This document shows, piece after piece, positions 1 through 8,414 of a stretch of 64,000 bases of DNA. Both the position numbers and the translations under genes were made by a program. The notes under the pieces were generated by a model that saw only the letters and a list, made by a program, of their open reading frames with translations, made no database searches and was not told where the DNA came from. The stretch lies in the NCBI GenBank assembly GCA_965116215.1, contig OZ220494.1, positions 1,736,001 through 1,800,000 of the forward strand. The letters run 5' to 3'. How positions within the stretch are numbered: position 1 is the stretch's first letter; every line of letters begins with the position of its first letter. The DNA is from CBDBKL01 sp965116215. GTDB lineage: Bacteria > Bdellovibrionota > Bdellovibrionia > Bdellovibrionales > JAKFYE01.

Positions 1-47
1 ATCTTAGAAGAAGAATAATTTGCGCCACCGAAAGAGAGAATGGGGAA

Positions 48-228
48 GAGTTTTTTCTGAAGGCTTTCAAAACGAGTTTTCTGAGGCGCAGGGCGTATCC
101 GCAGAAAGACGGCTTGTTCTGTATTCAATTCCATTTAGCTTTATTCAGTTAATGTTTTTAGGTTTTTGCGGAGACGAGCTGCGGCCCTCAGAGTTGTCTG
201 AGATTTTGGAAGCCTTCAGAAAAAACTC
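48..228. repeat. Palindromic repeat, family A
   Basis: Non-coding element of 181 bp. It begins GAGTTTTTTCTGAAGGC and ends in the inverted complement GCCTTCAGAAAAAACTC, so it has terminal inverted repeats of about 24 bp. Compared with the copy at 18927-19104 it lies in the opposite orientation. The flank just left of it (about 18-47) also matches, as reverse complement, the spacer of the array at 18927-19495, so homology runs past the inverted ends. Short open frames across it are by-products of the repeat. Confidence 0.85.
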
Positions 229-272
229 TTCCTGACTTAATCCATCTTGAAGCTTATGGACAATAGGGGAGG

Positions 273-456
273 AAAGGATTTTGATCTTTCTATTAAAGCG
301 AGTTTTTTGAAGCGCAATGCGTATCCCCGTGGAGAGATCGTTTATTCTATCCTTGATGGCATCGAGCACTATCTAGCCAAGGCTTTTAGCCTTCGGCAGA
401 GACGCTTTGCGCCCTTCAAAGCTGTTTGAGCTTGAAGGGGAAGATAAAAATCCTTT
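273..456. repeat. Palindromic repeat, family B
   Basis: Element of 184 bp bounded by inverted ends AAAGGATTTTGATCTT and AAGATAAAAATCCTTT. The inside shares segments with family A (TATCC..GTGGAGAGAT..TTTATTCTAT) but the ends differ, so I treat it as a related second family. A stretch of about 120 bp (315-435) is nearly identical to 32881-33000. No coding function is apparent. Confidence 0.8.
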
Positions 457-460
457 TCTT

Positions 461-600
461 ACAGAACCTATATGTTTAAAAATCGCTTATTCTATGCTCA
501 ATCAAATCAAGGACTATTTAGTCAAGGCGTTTAGCTTCAGCGGAGACGAGCTGCGAACCTCAAAGCTGTTTGAGCTTTTGGAAGGCTTGAGAAAAAACTC
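461..600. repeat. Partial family A repeat
   Basis: Right half of a family A element. It runs from TTATTCTATGCTCAATC through the conserved GGAGACGAGCTGCGAACCTC to the terminal GAGAAAAAACTC, but the left inverted end is missing. It lies immediately downstream of the family B copy, so repeats have accumulated next to one another. With the two copies above, it fills the space left of the nitronate monooxygenase gene. I see no convincing gene in 1-718. Confidence 0.7.
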
Positions 601-718
601 TTTCGACTTATTCATCTTAAAAACAAATCCCAAAGAAGTGGAAGGTGGGGTGAGGTTCTATTCTCATATTGTTATTGAAAAAGATACGTTGCTCACTTTT
701 GAAAATTTGAGGAAAAAA

Positions 719-1699
719 TTAAAATGATCGTTTATCAATAAAGCTTTGTTTGAGTTTTTCATATTCACCCATTGTTTGGACAATAATGTCTTTGGCCGGA
801 AGAATTTCATTAATGTTCCCTACTCCTTGTCCGGCAGAGAAGATATTTTGATAAGATATTTTACCTTCTGGATGTTTAAATAAAACTTTTCCTGCCCTCA
901 GCAGAGCTAAAGCCTTCTTAAATTTTGGAATGCGGTTCAACATGGATTCTATCAAGCCAGCCTCTATACCTACTTCCTTAAGGCGATCGGTCATAATGAA
1001 ATTTCCAGGAAAGCCGTCTACACGCTCTGTATTGACGATGTCTTCACATTGAGCTTTGATAATAGCTTGTTTGTATTCTTCAGACACAGGGGATTCTTTA
1101 GAAGCAATAAAGCGTGTTCCCATATATATAGCCGATGCGCCTAAGGCTAAAGCTGCAAGCATTCCTTTACCATCTACAATACTTCCTGCTGCAACTATGG
1201 GTAGTTTTATATGCTGTTTTAAATAGGGAATCAGTGCAAATGGTGAAATAGTTCCGGCGTGACCACCAGCTCCACTAGAAATAGCGACTAATCCATCAGC
1301 TCCGGCATCGGCTACTTTTTGGGCGTGCCTTAGATGAATAACATCACAGTAAACTTTGGTTTTCGTTTGATGAATTCTTCGAATCATATCACCTGGAGCC
1401 CCCAAAGATGTGATAATTAGAGAGACATCCTCTTCTAAAGCAATGTCTAATTGCTTATCACGATACTTATTAGACGCCTGAGCAATAATATTAATGCCAA
1501 AAGGTTTATGAGTTCGTTTTTTTATTTCTTGTATAGCTTTTCGATATTTAGAAAGAGGTCTGTAGTTGAGAGCGGGAAAAGCTCCTAGTCCACCAGCTTC
1601 GGATACGGAGGTGACTAAGTTTTCGTCACTCACGAGAAACATCGGAGCACCTATAATAGGATATTTTATTGGGAAGTGTTGTAAAAATGGATTATCCAT
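719..1699 (-). CDS. Nitronate monooxygenase-family FMN enzyme
   Basis: A 326-residue TIM-barrel flavoprotein of the nitronate monooxygenase/2-nitropropane dioxygenase family, expected to oxidise alkyl nitronates (for example propionate 3-nitronate) with FMN in the cytoplasm. The N-terminal PIIGAPM (14-20), the GAGGHAG segment with the presumed catalytic His147, and the phosphate-binding stretch AAGSIVDGKGMLAALALGAS (170-189) followed by MGTRF are all present. Length is normal for the family. It lies 47 bp downstream of sdhB on the same strand and may be the last gene of that transcript. Some members of this fold are enoyl-ACP reductases (FabK), which cannot be excluded; family assignment is firm, substrate is not. 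Confidence 0.85.
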   Translation of the reverse strand: MDNPFLQHFPIKYPIIGAPMFLVSDENLVTSVSEAGGLGAFPALNYRPLSKYRKAIQEIKKRTHKPFGINIIAQASNKYRDKQLDIALEEDVSLIITSLGAPGDMIRRIHQTKTKVYCDVIHLRHAQKVADAGADGLVAISSGAGGHAGTISPFALIPYLKQHIKLPIVAAGSIVDGKGMLAALALGASAIYMGTRFIASKESPVSEEYKQAIIKAQCEDIVNTERVDGFPGNFIMTDRLKEVGIEAGLIESMLNRIPKFKKALALLRAGKVLFKHPEGKISYQNIFSAGQGVGNINEILPAKDIIVQTMGEYEKLKQSFIDKRSF

Positions 1700-1746
1700 G
1701 CCGTTTTCCTTGCTCTATAATAGATAGAACAATCATTTCTCTGAGG

Positions 1747-2616
1747 TTATGTAGGGTCTTTAGTTTTCTTTTTAGAATCACCGAATAGTTTACGTTTTAG
1801 CCACAATAGGGGGTCATAGTACCGATCCACAACACGCTCCTTCATAGGGATAATGCCATTGTCAGTAATATTAATATGCTCTGGGCACACTTCAGTACAA
1901 CAACGAGTGATGTTGCACATTCCAGAGCCATACTCTTCTTTTAATTTTGGAATGCGATCTTCTGTATCGAGGGGATGCATTTCCAGTCCTGCTATGCGTA
2001 TCATAAAACGAGGTCCAACAAATTTGTCTTTTTTGTTGTGATCTCTTAGAACGTGACAGACGTTTTGACAAAGGTAACACTCTATACATTTGCGAAACTC
2101 TTGAACTCTATCCACATCGCCCTGATACATACGATGTTGACCTTCTTTATCACGAGGCCTGGGTTTAAAAGGTATAATTTTTTTATTTTGTTTATAGTTC
2201 CAGGAAACATCTGTAACTAGATCTTTAATTATAGGGAAGGACTTAAGGGGTTTAATGGTGATCGTTTCATTTTCTCCAAAGATATTCATTCGGGTCATAC
2301 ACCCCAGACGGGGTCTCCCATTGATCTCCATACTGCAAGACCCACATTTACCCGCTTTACAATTCCAACGAACGGCTAAATCAGGAGCCTGTTGTGCCTG
2401 AATCAAATGTATGACATCCAAAACAACCATTCCCGTACCGATATCGACTTCATAATCTTTAAAGCCCCCCTTAAATTTATGTTGGTTCTGTGAAAGAGGA
2501 TTTTGGCTGGAGGATTGAGTGTCCCCAATTTGCATTTGGTGATCTTCAGTTTTCTTAAAGGTATTTTCATTTTTACTTTTTTCTGATCGCCAAATTCTAA
2601 TTTTACGTAGAGCCAT
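1747..2616 (-). CDS. sdhB: Succinate dehydrogenase/fumarate reductase iron-sulfur subunit
   Basis: Iron-sulfur subunit that passes electrons from the flavoprotein to membrane quinone. The [2Fe-2S] ferredoxin domain has Cys86, Cys91, Cys94 and Cys106 (CKAGKCGSCS...LGC). The C-terminal domain carries Cys177, Cys180, Cys183 and Cys187, then Cys234, Cys239/240 and Cys244-Pro, which bind the two remaining clusters. At 289 residues it is longer than the roughly 240 of classical SdhB because of a charged N-terminal extension of about 45 residues. The start overlaps the end of sdhA by 14 bp, indicating translational coupling. The spacing and sequence resemble the actinobacterial (mycobacterial Sdh1) type more than the E. 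coli type, by memory. Confidence 0.92.
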   Translation of the reverse strand: MALRKIRIWRSEKSKNENTFKKTEDHQMQIGDTQSSSQNPLSQNQHKFKGGFKDYEVDIGTGMVVLDVIHLIQAQQAPDLAVRWNCKAGKCGSCSMEINGRPRLGCMTRMNIFGENETITIKPLKSFPIIKDLVTDVSWNYKQNKKIIPFKPRPRDKEGQHRMYQGDVDRVQEFRKCIECYLCQNVCHVLRDHNKKDKFVGPRFMIRIAGLEMHPLDTEDRIPKLKEEYGSGMCNITRCCTEVCPEHINITDNGIIPMKERVVDRYYDPLLWLKRKLFGDSKKKTKDPT

Positions 2617-4450
2617 TTGATTTCTCCTTAGCCGCTTCTAGTTCCAAATCTGCAATATTTGAAAAAGCAATTCTCTTTAATTCAGGGTCTGGTTCTGTTC
2701 GTTTTTCTTTGCAAACATTCATATGGTTTGTCGTTTTACGAATAACTATATTGTAAGTCAGTCCGGCCTCCATTTCATCGGGAAAGTCTATTCGCGTATG
2801 AGCACCACGACTTTCCTCCCTTAATAGGGCAGATTTTGCAACGGCCTCTGAAATGATAAGAAGGTTTTTAAGGTCCAATGCCTCATGCCATCCTGGATTG
2901 TATTGGGAAGAGCCATGGGCTTTGACTTTCTTTGCTTTTTCAAAAAGGACTTGCAACTCTTCAAATCCTTTTGTGAGATCCTCTTTATTGCGAACAATAC
3001 CCACATATTGGTCCATAGTTTTTTGAATATCTTCATGAATTAAATAGGGATTATAACCATCCTCTCTTTTTAAACAGGCTGTAGCTTCATAGATTCCTTC
3101 ATCTACAAGATCTTGTAATATATCTGGCGAATTGGATAAACCTCTGACATATTCACTTGCGCTAGAGCCAGCACGTTTTCCAAAAACAATAAGGTCAGAA
3201 AGGGAGTTTCCCCCCAATCTATTAGCTCCATGAAGTCCTGCTGCGCACTCACCGCAGGCGAAGAGGCCAGGAACTTTCGTGGCCTGTGTGTCATGGTCCA
3301 CTTTTAATCCGCCCATAAAATAATGAGTTGTCGGTCCCACCTGCATAGGCTCTTTTGTAATGTCTACTTCGGCCAGTTCTTTAAACTGATGGTACATAGA
3401 GGGGAGTTTTTTCTTAATCATCTCTGGAGAAACTCTAGAGGCAATGTTTAAGAAAACTCCCCCATTGGGAGATCCCCTTCCGGCCTTCACTTCCGCCATA
3501 ATAGCCTTGGCGACAACATCTCGTGTGAGGAGTTCAGGTGGGCGTCGAGCTGTCTTGTCTCCAGCTAACCAGCGGTTGGCCTCCTCTTCAGTACTGGCTG
3601 TTTCAGAGGCAAATTTTTCTGGAATGTTATTGAACATAAAACGTTCGTTTTTATTATTTAACAATATACCACCGTCCCCACGGACACCTTCTGTCACCAA
3701 TGTTCCCTTCACTGAAGGCGGCCAGACCATTCCTGTAGGGTGAAATTGCACAAACTCCATATCCATCAATTCAGCTCCGGCCTCGTAACCCATAGCTAAA
3801 CCGTCCCCTGTATATTCCCAGGAATTGGAGGTCACTCGCCAAGCTTTTCCCCCACCTCCTGTAGCTAAAATCACAGCCTTTGCTTTGAAAACAACAAACC
3901 GTCCCGTTTCTCTCCAGTAGCCCAATACACCAGAAATCCTTTCTCCATCTTTTAAAAGTTTTAAAGCTGTGCACTCTTGATGTGCTGTAAAGCCCTGATG
4001 GATACCATGGTCTTGAAGTGTTCGAATCAACTCTAGACCCGTACGGTCTCCAACATGTGCCAATCTTGGAAAACGATGTCCACCAAAATTTCTTTGATTG
4101 ATTAATCCTGTACGAGTACGGTCAAAGACGGCTCCCCAATCTTCCAGTTCCTTCACTCTTTCGGGAGCTTCTTTGGCATGGATCTCTGCCATACGCCATT
4201 GGTTTAAAAATTTTCCGCCTCGCATAGTATCTCTAAAATGAATTTTCCAATGGTCGCGTTCATCAGCATAACCTAATGCTGCGGCCATACCTCCCTCTGC
4301 CATCACGGTATGTGCTTTACCCAATAGAGATTTACTAATAACTCCTGTATTCATGTTTTGAGCTGAACATTCAATGGCCGCCCTGAGCCCAGCACCCCCT
4401 GCGCCAATAACAATCACATCATGTTCAATTTGGTTGATGTCCGAGTACAT
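2603..4450 (-). CDS. sdhA: Succinate dehydrogenase/fumarate reductase flavoprotein subunit
   Basis: Catalytic FAD subunit oxidising succinate to fumarate at the inner face of the membrane. I start it at MYSDINQIEHD, whose ATG overlaps the sdhC stop (TAATG); the open frame upstream only reads through sdhC. This gives 615 residues. Visible are the dinucleotide fold VIGAGGAG (14-21), His47 in GKAHTVMAEGG as the covalent FAD site, FHPTG, RGDGG, HYFMGG and GANRLGGNSL of the active site. The sequence around KSLLGKAHTVMAEGG resembles mycobacterial Sdh1 rather than the mitochondrial type. It is the middle gene of sdhCAB. Confidence 0.94.
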   Translation of the reverse strand: MYSDINQIEHDVIVIGAGGAGLRAAIECSAQNMNTGVISKSLLGKAHTVMAEGGMAAALGYADERDHWKIHFRDTMRGGKFLNQWRMAEIHAKEAPERVKELEDWGAVFDRTRTGLINQRNFGGHRFPRLAHVGDRTGLELIRTLQDHGIHQGFTAHQECTALKLLKDGERISGVLGYWRETGRFVVFKAKAVILATGGGGKAWRVTSNSWEYTGDGLAMGYEAGAELMDMEFVQFHPTGMVWPPSVKGTLVTEGVRGDGGILLNNKNERFMFNNIPEKFASETASTEEEANRWLAGDKTARRPPELLTRDVVAKAIMAEVKAGRGSPNGGVFLNIASRVSPEMIKKKLPSMYHQFKELAEVDITKEPMQVGPTTHYFMGGLKVDHDTQATKVPGLFACGECAAGLHGANRLGGNSLSDLIVFGKRAGSSASEYVRGLSNSPDILQDLVDEGIYEATACLKREDGYNPYLIHEDIQKTMDQYVGIVRNKEDLTKGFEELQVLFEKAKKVKAHGSSQYNPGWHEALDLKNLLIISEAVAKSALLREESRGAHTRIDFPDEMEAGLTYNIVIRKTTNHMNVCKEKRTEPDPELKRIAFSNIADLELEAAKEKSNGST

Positions 4451-5295
4451 TAATAACTCCAAGTGTTGTAATCTGTGATGATTCCCATAGAGACGAGACG
4501 CACATAGAGATCTGTAAAGCCCACCCAAAAAAGACTGATCCAGGCAAATAGCATATGGCGAGCATTCAGAAATGAAACTTTTGACCACAGGCTATGGCTC
4601 ACTTTAGCACAATTCCCACAGGAGAAACTATTTAATCTTCCGCCAATAACATGTCTCAAAGAATGGCATCCGGTTGTGTAAAGACCAAGTAGAGTCGCAT
4701 TGATAAGTAGAATGACGCTTCCCACACCTATACCCAATTCACCATTTCTAAAGAAAGAAATAAAGGCATCGTAATAAAGAATTCCAATAAAAACTAAGGC
4801 AATATACATGGCATAACGGTGAAAGTTTTGAATAAGAAGAAGGGTTGTTTCGCCTTTATAATTTTTTTGGGGAAAGCTTTCTACGCTACAGGCCGGTGGA
4901 GCTGCAAAAAAAGATCGATAGTAGGCTTTTCTATAATAATAACAGGTCGCACGGAAGGAGAGAGGAAAGGCCAGAATAAGAAGAGCAGGAGATGAGGGAA
5001 GAAAATCCGGCCACCATGTGGGCCACAACCCAAACCAAGCATGTGCAAGGGGGGCAGCCCCAGGGGCTTCTAAAAATGTAAAGAGAACCGGTGAGTAAAG
5101 AGGTGATAAATAGGAGCCGTAAAAATAATGATTTCCCTGAAAGGCGGCCCATGTGGAATAAATTCCAAAGGCGGATAGCCCCATAAGAGTGAGTAGTGGG
5201 CCCACCCACCACTTATCTTTGCGTTGGGTTTTAAAAAGGTTGAAGCCAGAGTGTTTGTTTTGTTCTCTTTTTTCTAAGGTGTTTGTTTTCATCAT
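4450..5295 (-). CDS. sdhC: Succinate dehydrogenase membrane anchor, cytochrome b type
   Basis: A 281-residue integral membrane protein with about five hydrophobic segments, placed directly before sdhA and overlapping it. Conserved histidines in NFHRYAMY, CHSLRHVIGGR and NARHMLFAW lie at helix borders and are candidates for haem ligation; CGNC adds a short cysteine pair. It anchors SdhAB and passes electrons to quinone. A single large anchor without a separate sdhD fits the actinobacterial-like complex suggested by SdhA. The start could be either of two adjacent ATGs (5295 or 5292); no strong ribosome site is visible. Family assignment rests partly on context. Confidence 0.85.
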   Translation of the reverse strand: MMKTNTLEKREQNKHSGFNLFKTQRKDKWWVGPLLTLMGLSAFGIYSTWAAFQGNHYFYGSYLSPLYSPVLFTFLEAPGAAPLAHAWFGLWPTWWPDFLPSSPALLILAFPLSFRATCYYYRKAYYRSFFAAPPACSVESFPQKNYKGETTLLLIQNFHRYAMYIALVFIGILYYDAFISFFRNGELGIGVGSVILLINATLLGLYTTGCHSLRHVIGGRLNSFSCGNCAKVSHSLWSKVSFLNARHMLFAWISLFWVGFTDLYVRLVSMGIITDYNTWSY

Positions 5296-5492
5296 TATTA
5301 AAACTCGTTAGTCCAATATCGCCATCAATTTTGTGTTATTGAAAATGCATTTCATCTCAACACGGGTTTATAATATTAAAGAAAGAGATGGCTCTCTTTA
5401 AGAAGGAAGTTTTTTCTAAAGAAAGCATCTTATTTCAAGTTATCTCAAAAATCATAAAAGATAAAGTCAGGTTTTTATTTTGTTTAAAAAAT

Positions 5493-5561
5493 TTAGGTGA
5501 GTATTTTAATTGAGGTAGGATTTTTAAATATTAGGTGAGTTCAAAAAAGTGACTTGTCACT
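5493..5561. promoter_or_regulatory. Repeats and palindrome upstream of sdhCAB
   Basis: The 368-bp space 5296-5663 is AT-rich and holds no gene. It contains two copies of TTAGGTGAGT (5493-5502 and 5531-5540, 38 bp apart) followed by the perfect palindrome AGTGACTTGTCACT (5548-5561). They lie about 200-270 bp upstream of the sdhC start on the minus strand. They could be regulator sites for the sdh operon, but spacing to a promoter cannot be fixed by eye. Confidence 0.3.
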
Positions 5562-5663
5562 CAGATTGTTGGAATATTAAAGATGGGGTGTCATTTGTAT
5601 GAATGGATATGGATGATGAAAGGCTACGAGCACTTGTCTTTGCATTGTTTTTTAAAATGAGAG

Positions 5664-6170
5664 TTATTCATAATCGGGAGTCATAAATTCTGCTTGCGCA
5701 GAGGAAACTAGCCAATTTCCTTTATCTGACTTTTTCAAATTTGCTCTTACAGAGAGGATTTCCTTAAAACGCCCCCCTTCATTTATTCCTTCTGAAATTA
5801 CCTGAAGGTTGACATTGGCCTCATCCGATTTGATGGAAATATTCATTTGATCTAGAACCACGGAATGACTTTTAACAGTTTTTGATCCGTAAAGAGCCAT
5901 GGATTTGAGTTTATCTCTATTTGTTATTTGAAACTCCCAATTGCGTTTATGGTGAAAAGCCTTAATGTTTATTTCACTCATTAAGTGCTTTTCTAATTTA
6001 CTGAGGCGTGAGACAGCATTTATTCTTGATAAAGGTTGTTCGAATTCTGTGAGTTCCTCTATATCAGTAAGAAGTTTACGAATCGCAGCTTCCTCATCAG
6101 AGCCGACTAAGAAAAAAATACTTAAAGGGATTATAATAGCACTTGTAATGATAAGAACTGTTTTTGTCAT
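5664..6170 (-). CDS. Membrane-anchored NTF2-like protein of unknown function
   Basis: A 168-residue protein with one N-terminal hydrophobic segment (about residues 3-23) and then a periplasmic region. The beginning DEEAAIRKLLTDIEEL and the alternating strand-rich second half suggest a SnoaL/NTF2-like fold, a cone-shaped pocket used by many enzymes and binding proteins. No catalytic residues can be named. It is a single gene, downstream of nothing obvious and 368 bp before the sdh operon on the same strand. Function unknown. Confidence 0.65.
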   Translation of the reverse strand: MTKTVLIITSAIIIPLSIFFLVGSDEEAAIRKLLTDIEELTEFEQPLSRINAVSRLSKLEKHLMSEINIKAFHHKRNWEFQITNRDKLKSMALYGSKTVKSHSVVLDQMNISIKSDEANVNLQVISEGINEGGRFKEILSVRANLKKSDKGNWLVSSAQAEFMTPDYE

Positions 6171-6504
6171 AAAAAGAATTACCCTTCACATGTTTATGAT
6201 GTCACTGAGAATATATTTTTAAAAGTATGCATTTTGACCTCATTTATTATAACACCTGCAATCTTTTAGTAACAATCTGCTCTTAAAAAGTGACTTTTTG
6301 TTCGTTCATTAATGTGTATTTTACAAACGAGAGTTATTTTATAATGCACCTTGTTGGAAATAAGGGTTTGAAAAGACTAAAGTTATTTTCTATTGGAGAT
6401 AAAAAGAAAAAAGATGGGATCTTTATTTTTTTTGATTGTTTTTATGTGCTGAGGATTCTACAAATAGTTTTTTATTAATTTTCTATAAAGTTAGGTAGAG
6501 GTCA
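6171..6504 (+). other. Intergenic space and cspA leader
   Basis: This 334-bp AT-rich space lies between the divergent NTF2-like gene and cspA and holds no credible gene. Cold-shock genes commonly have long structured leaders, so part of it is probably the cspA 5' untranslated region. TAGAGGTCA just before the cspA ATG is the probable ribosome site. Confidence 0.4.
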
Positions 6505-6702
6505 ATGAGTAAAGGTACAGTAAAGTTTTTTAATACAGGGAAGGGTTTTGGTTTTATAACTCAAGAAGATGGGAAGGATTTGTTTTTCCATGTTTCAGAA
6601 ATTCAAGGGCCAGAGCCACAAGATGGTGATAAAGTAGAATTTGAAGTGGGTGAAGGTCGAAAAGGTCCTTGTGCTGTTCGGGTGAAAATCTCTCCCGAGT
6701 AA
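6505..6702 (+). CDS. cspA: Cold-shock domain protein
   Basis: A 65-residue single cold-shock domain, a five-strand OB-fold that binds single-stranded RNA and DNA and melts RNA structure. RNP1 is KGFGFI (13-18) and RNP2 is LFFHV (26-30), both intact. The usual W in KWFN is replaced by F (KFFN). The gene stands alone on the plus strand after a long leader. The symbol is for the family; which paralogue it is cannot be told. Confidence 0.93.
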   Translation: MSKGTVKFFNTGKGFGFITQEDGKDLFFHVSEIQGPEPQDGDKVEFEVGEGRKGPCAVRVKISPE

Positions 6703-6810
6703 GTCAGAAGCGTTTTTTACATCTTTAAAACAATTCACTACATTTGAAAATAAAAACCCTATGCAGTGTTTTCTGCGTGTGTTTTTGTTTTTCTCTGTGT
6801 CTGCAATGGT

Positions 6811-7239
6811 CTAATATATTTTTTTGATGGGGCGACTTGTACTCCGAAATGTTCCAGACCCATAGGCAATAAGATTTTTCTCTTTATCTATAACTTCCAT
6901 ATCAGTGAAGGCTGTTTTTCTTCCAATTTTTCTGTTTATCCCTCTGGCCCAAAGGTCAATTTTTGCAGATTCTTGTACTATACGGGTTGTATATTCTACG
7001 GTGAGAATCCAATGATTAAAGTGAGGAGCTGCTGTGAACCATCCTGCCAAATCAATAAGCGTTGCTAAAGTACCTCCAAAAATACCTCCCATGCCATGAT
7101 TCAAACGGGGGTTATATTTCAGATAAAAAACAGCTTGATGAAGATCGTTGTATTCTAATGTGATTCCTGTTGTTTTGGTAATAGGTGCTGAATGGTACAT
7201 CTCAGTTAAGAATTTTTGTTTTTCTAAAATAGTGTTCAT
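6811..7239 (-). CDS. PaaI-family hotdog thioesterase
   Basis: A 142-residue single hotdog-fold domain. NHGMGGIFGGTLATLID (47-63) is the central helix with the HGG-type motif and the Asp63 used by PaaI/YigI-like acyl-CoA thioesterases. The expected activity is hydrolysis of an acyl- or aryl-CoA in the cytoplasm; the substrate is unknown. Its ATG overlaps the stop of the YitT-family gene (ATGA), so the two are co-translated, though no functional link is evident. Confidence 0.8.
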   Translation of the reverse strand: MNTILEKQKFLTEMYHSAPITKTTGITLEYNDLHQAVFYLKYNPRLNHGMGGIFGGTLATLIDLAGWFTAAPHFNHWILTVEYTTRIVQESAKIDLWARGINRKIGRKTAFTDMEVIDKEKNLIAYGSGTFRSTSRPIKKIY

Positions 7240-8099
7240 AATGAAGGAGACCTTTTTCTTACAAGTCCTCCGCGTGTGTCTTTAATACTACTCATAACAA
7301 TAAATGCATGGGGATCTATATTTTCAATTTCTCTTTCTAGGTTTGCTATTTCTAAGCGTGTAGTGATTGTATAGAGTATATCATAAGAGTTTAATTTTTG
7401 ATTCTCTTCTGAGAATCCTCCCTTTCCTTGGTAAATCGTGACTCCGAGTCCTAATTTTTTAATCATCATTGTTCGGATTTTTTCGCTGTATGATGAAATA
7501 ATAGTTACACTTCTATACTCTTCTATACCAGTTATGATAAAGTCTACGGTTCTTGAGGCTACGATATAAGTTAAAATAGCATATAGTGCTATTTCTATAG
7601 AGAGGACATAGGCACCAACACTAAAAATAACAATATTAAATATTAAAATCACATCACCAATAGAGAGTTTTGAACGTTTACCGATGAATATAGCTAATAC
7701 CTCTGTACCATCTAAAACCGCCCCGCCTCGAACAGCCATTCCAATTCCTAAACCTAAAAAAAAGCCTCCAAAGACAGATATAAGGAGTTTGTCGGAAGTG
7801 ATAGCGGGGTATGGAACAAATTGGACTGCTGCAGCCAAAGCTATAATGGCAAGGATGCTTTTGAGGGCAAATCGTTTTCCCATTTGAATGTAGGCCAGGC
7901 AGATAAAAGGGAGATTGACGGCAACAATGAGCATGGAAAGAGGGATATTTGTGATGTGATTTATGATTAATGAAATACCAGTTACTCCTCCATCAATAAA
8001 TTGATTGGGGAGTAAAAAACCTTTTAAACCAAAGCTGGCAGCCATGGCCCCTGTAAAGAATAAAAAAACATCCAATAGAATATTGTTTATCTTGGTCAT
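7236..8099 (-). CDS. YitT-family membrane protein with DUF2179 domain
   Basis: A 287-residue protein with about five to six hydrophobic helices (GAMAASFGLKGFLLPNQF, then glycine-rich segments such as FGGFFLGLGIGMAVRGGAVL) typical of the YitT/DUF161 family. A cytoplasmic C-terminal domain of about 80 residues (ITTRLEIANLEREIENIDPH..DTRGG) matches DUF2179. The family's function is unknown; transport or sensing has been suggested. It is the first gene of a two-gene operon with the thioesterase. Confidence 0.85.
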   Translation of the reverse strand: MTKINNILLDVFLFFTGAMAASFGLKGFLLPNQFIDGGVTGISLIINHITNIPLSMLIVAVNLPFICLAYIQMGKRFALKSILAIIALAAAVQFVPYPAITSDKLLISVFGGFFLGLGIGMAVRGGAVLDGTEVLAIFIGKRSKLSIGDVILIFNIVIFSVGAYVLSIEIALYAILTYIVASRTVDFIITGIEEYRSVTIISSYSEKIRTMMIKKLGLGVTIYQGKGGFSEENQKLNSYDILYTITTRLEIANLEREIENIDPHAFIVMSSIKDTRGGLVRKRSPSL

Positions 8100-8414
8100 T
8101 GTCTTTCAAAACTGTATCAAAAAGATGCGATCAAGTGTTCTTTGTCTGTTTTAACGGTACTTTGGTAGAGATTGTCTTATTGTGAGATGGTGTTGGGCTT
8201 AAACCACAAAAATATTGTCATCCTCAATTATAATAGTTCATCAGATATGGGACCTATATTTTACATTTTTTCTGATGGTTTATTTTTGATCTAGATCTAT
8301 AAAAAGAAAAAGTGTGGCTCTCACCTTGTTTGGAATATCTAAAGAATATTGAGAATTAAACCGTTATTGTGATGTTGGGCTATATCTATTTGGATATAAA
8401 AGGGGAAGAGGCTT
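8100..8414. other. Divergent intergenic space
   Basis: 315 bp between the start of the YitT-family gene (-) and the start of the large lipoprotein gene (+). It should contain both promoters. It is AT-rich, includes the short palindrome GATCTAGATC near 8288-8298, and shows no gene. Confidence 0.4.

Noticed and set aside
20..727. Open frames of 60-106 codons at the left end
   Set aside because: They lie entirely in palindromic repeats; the same peptide pieces recur in other repeat copies.
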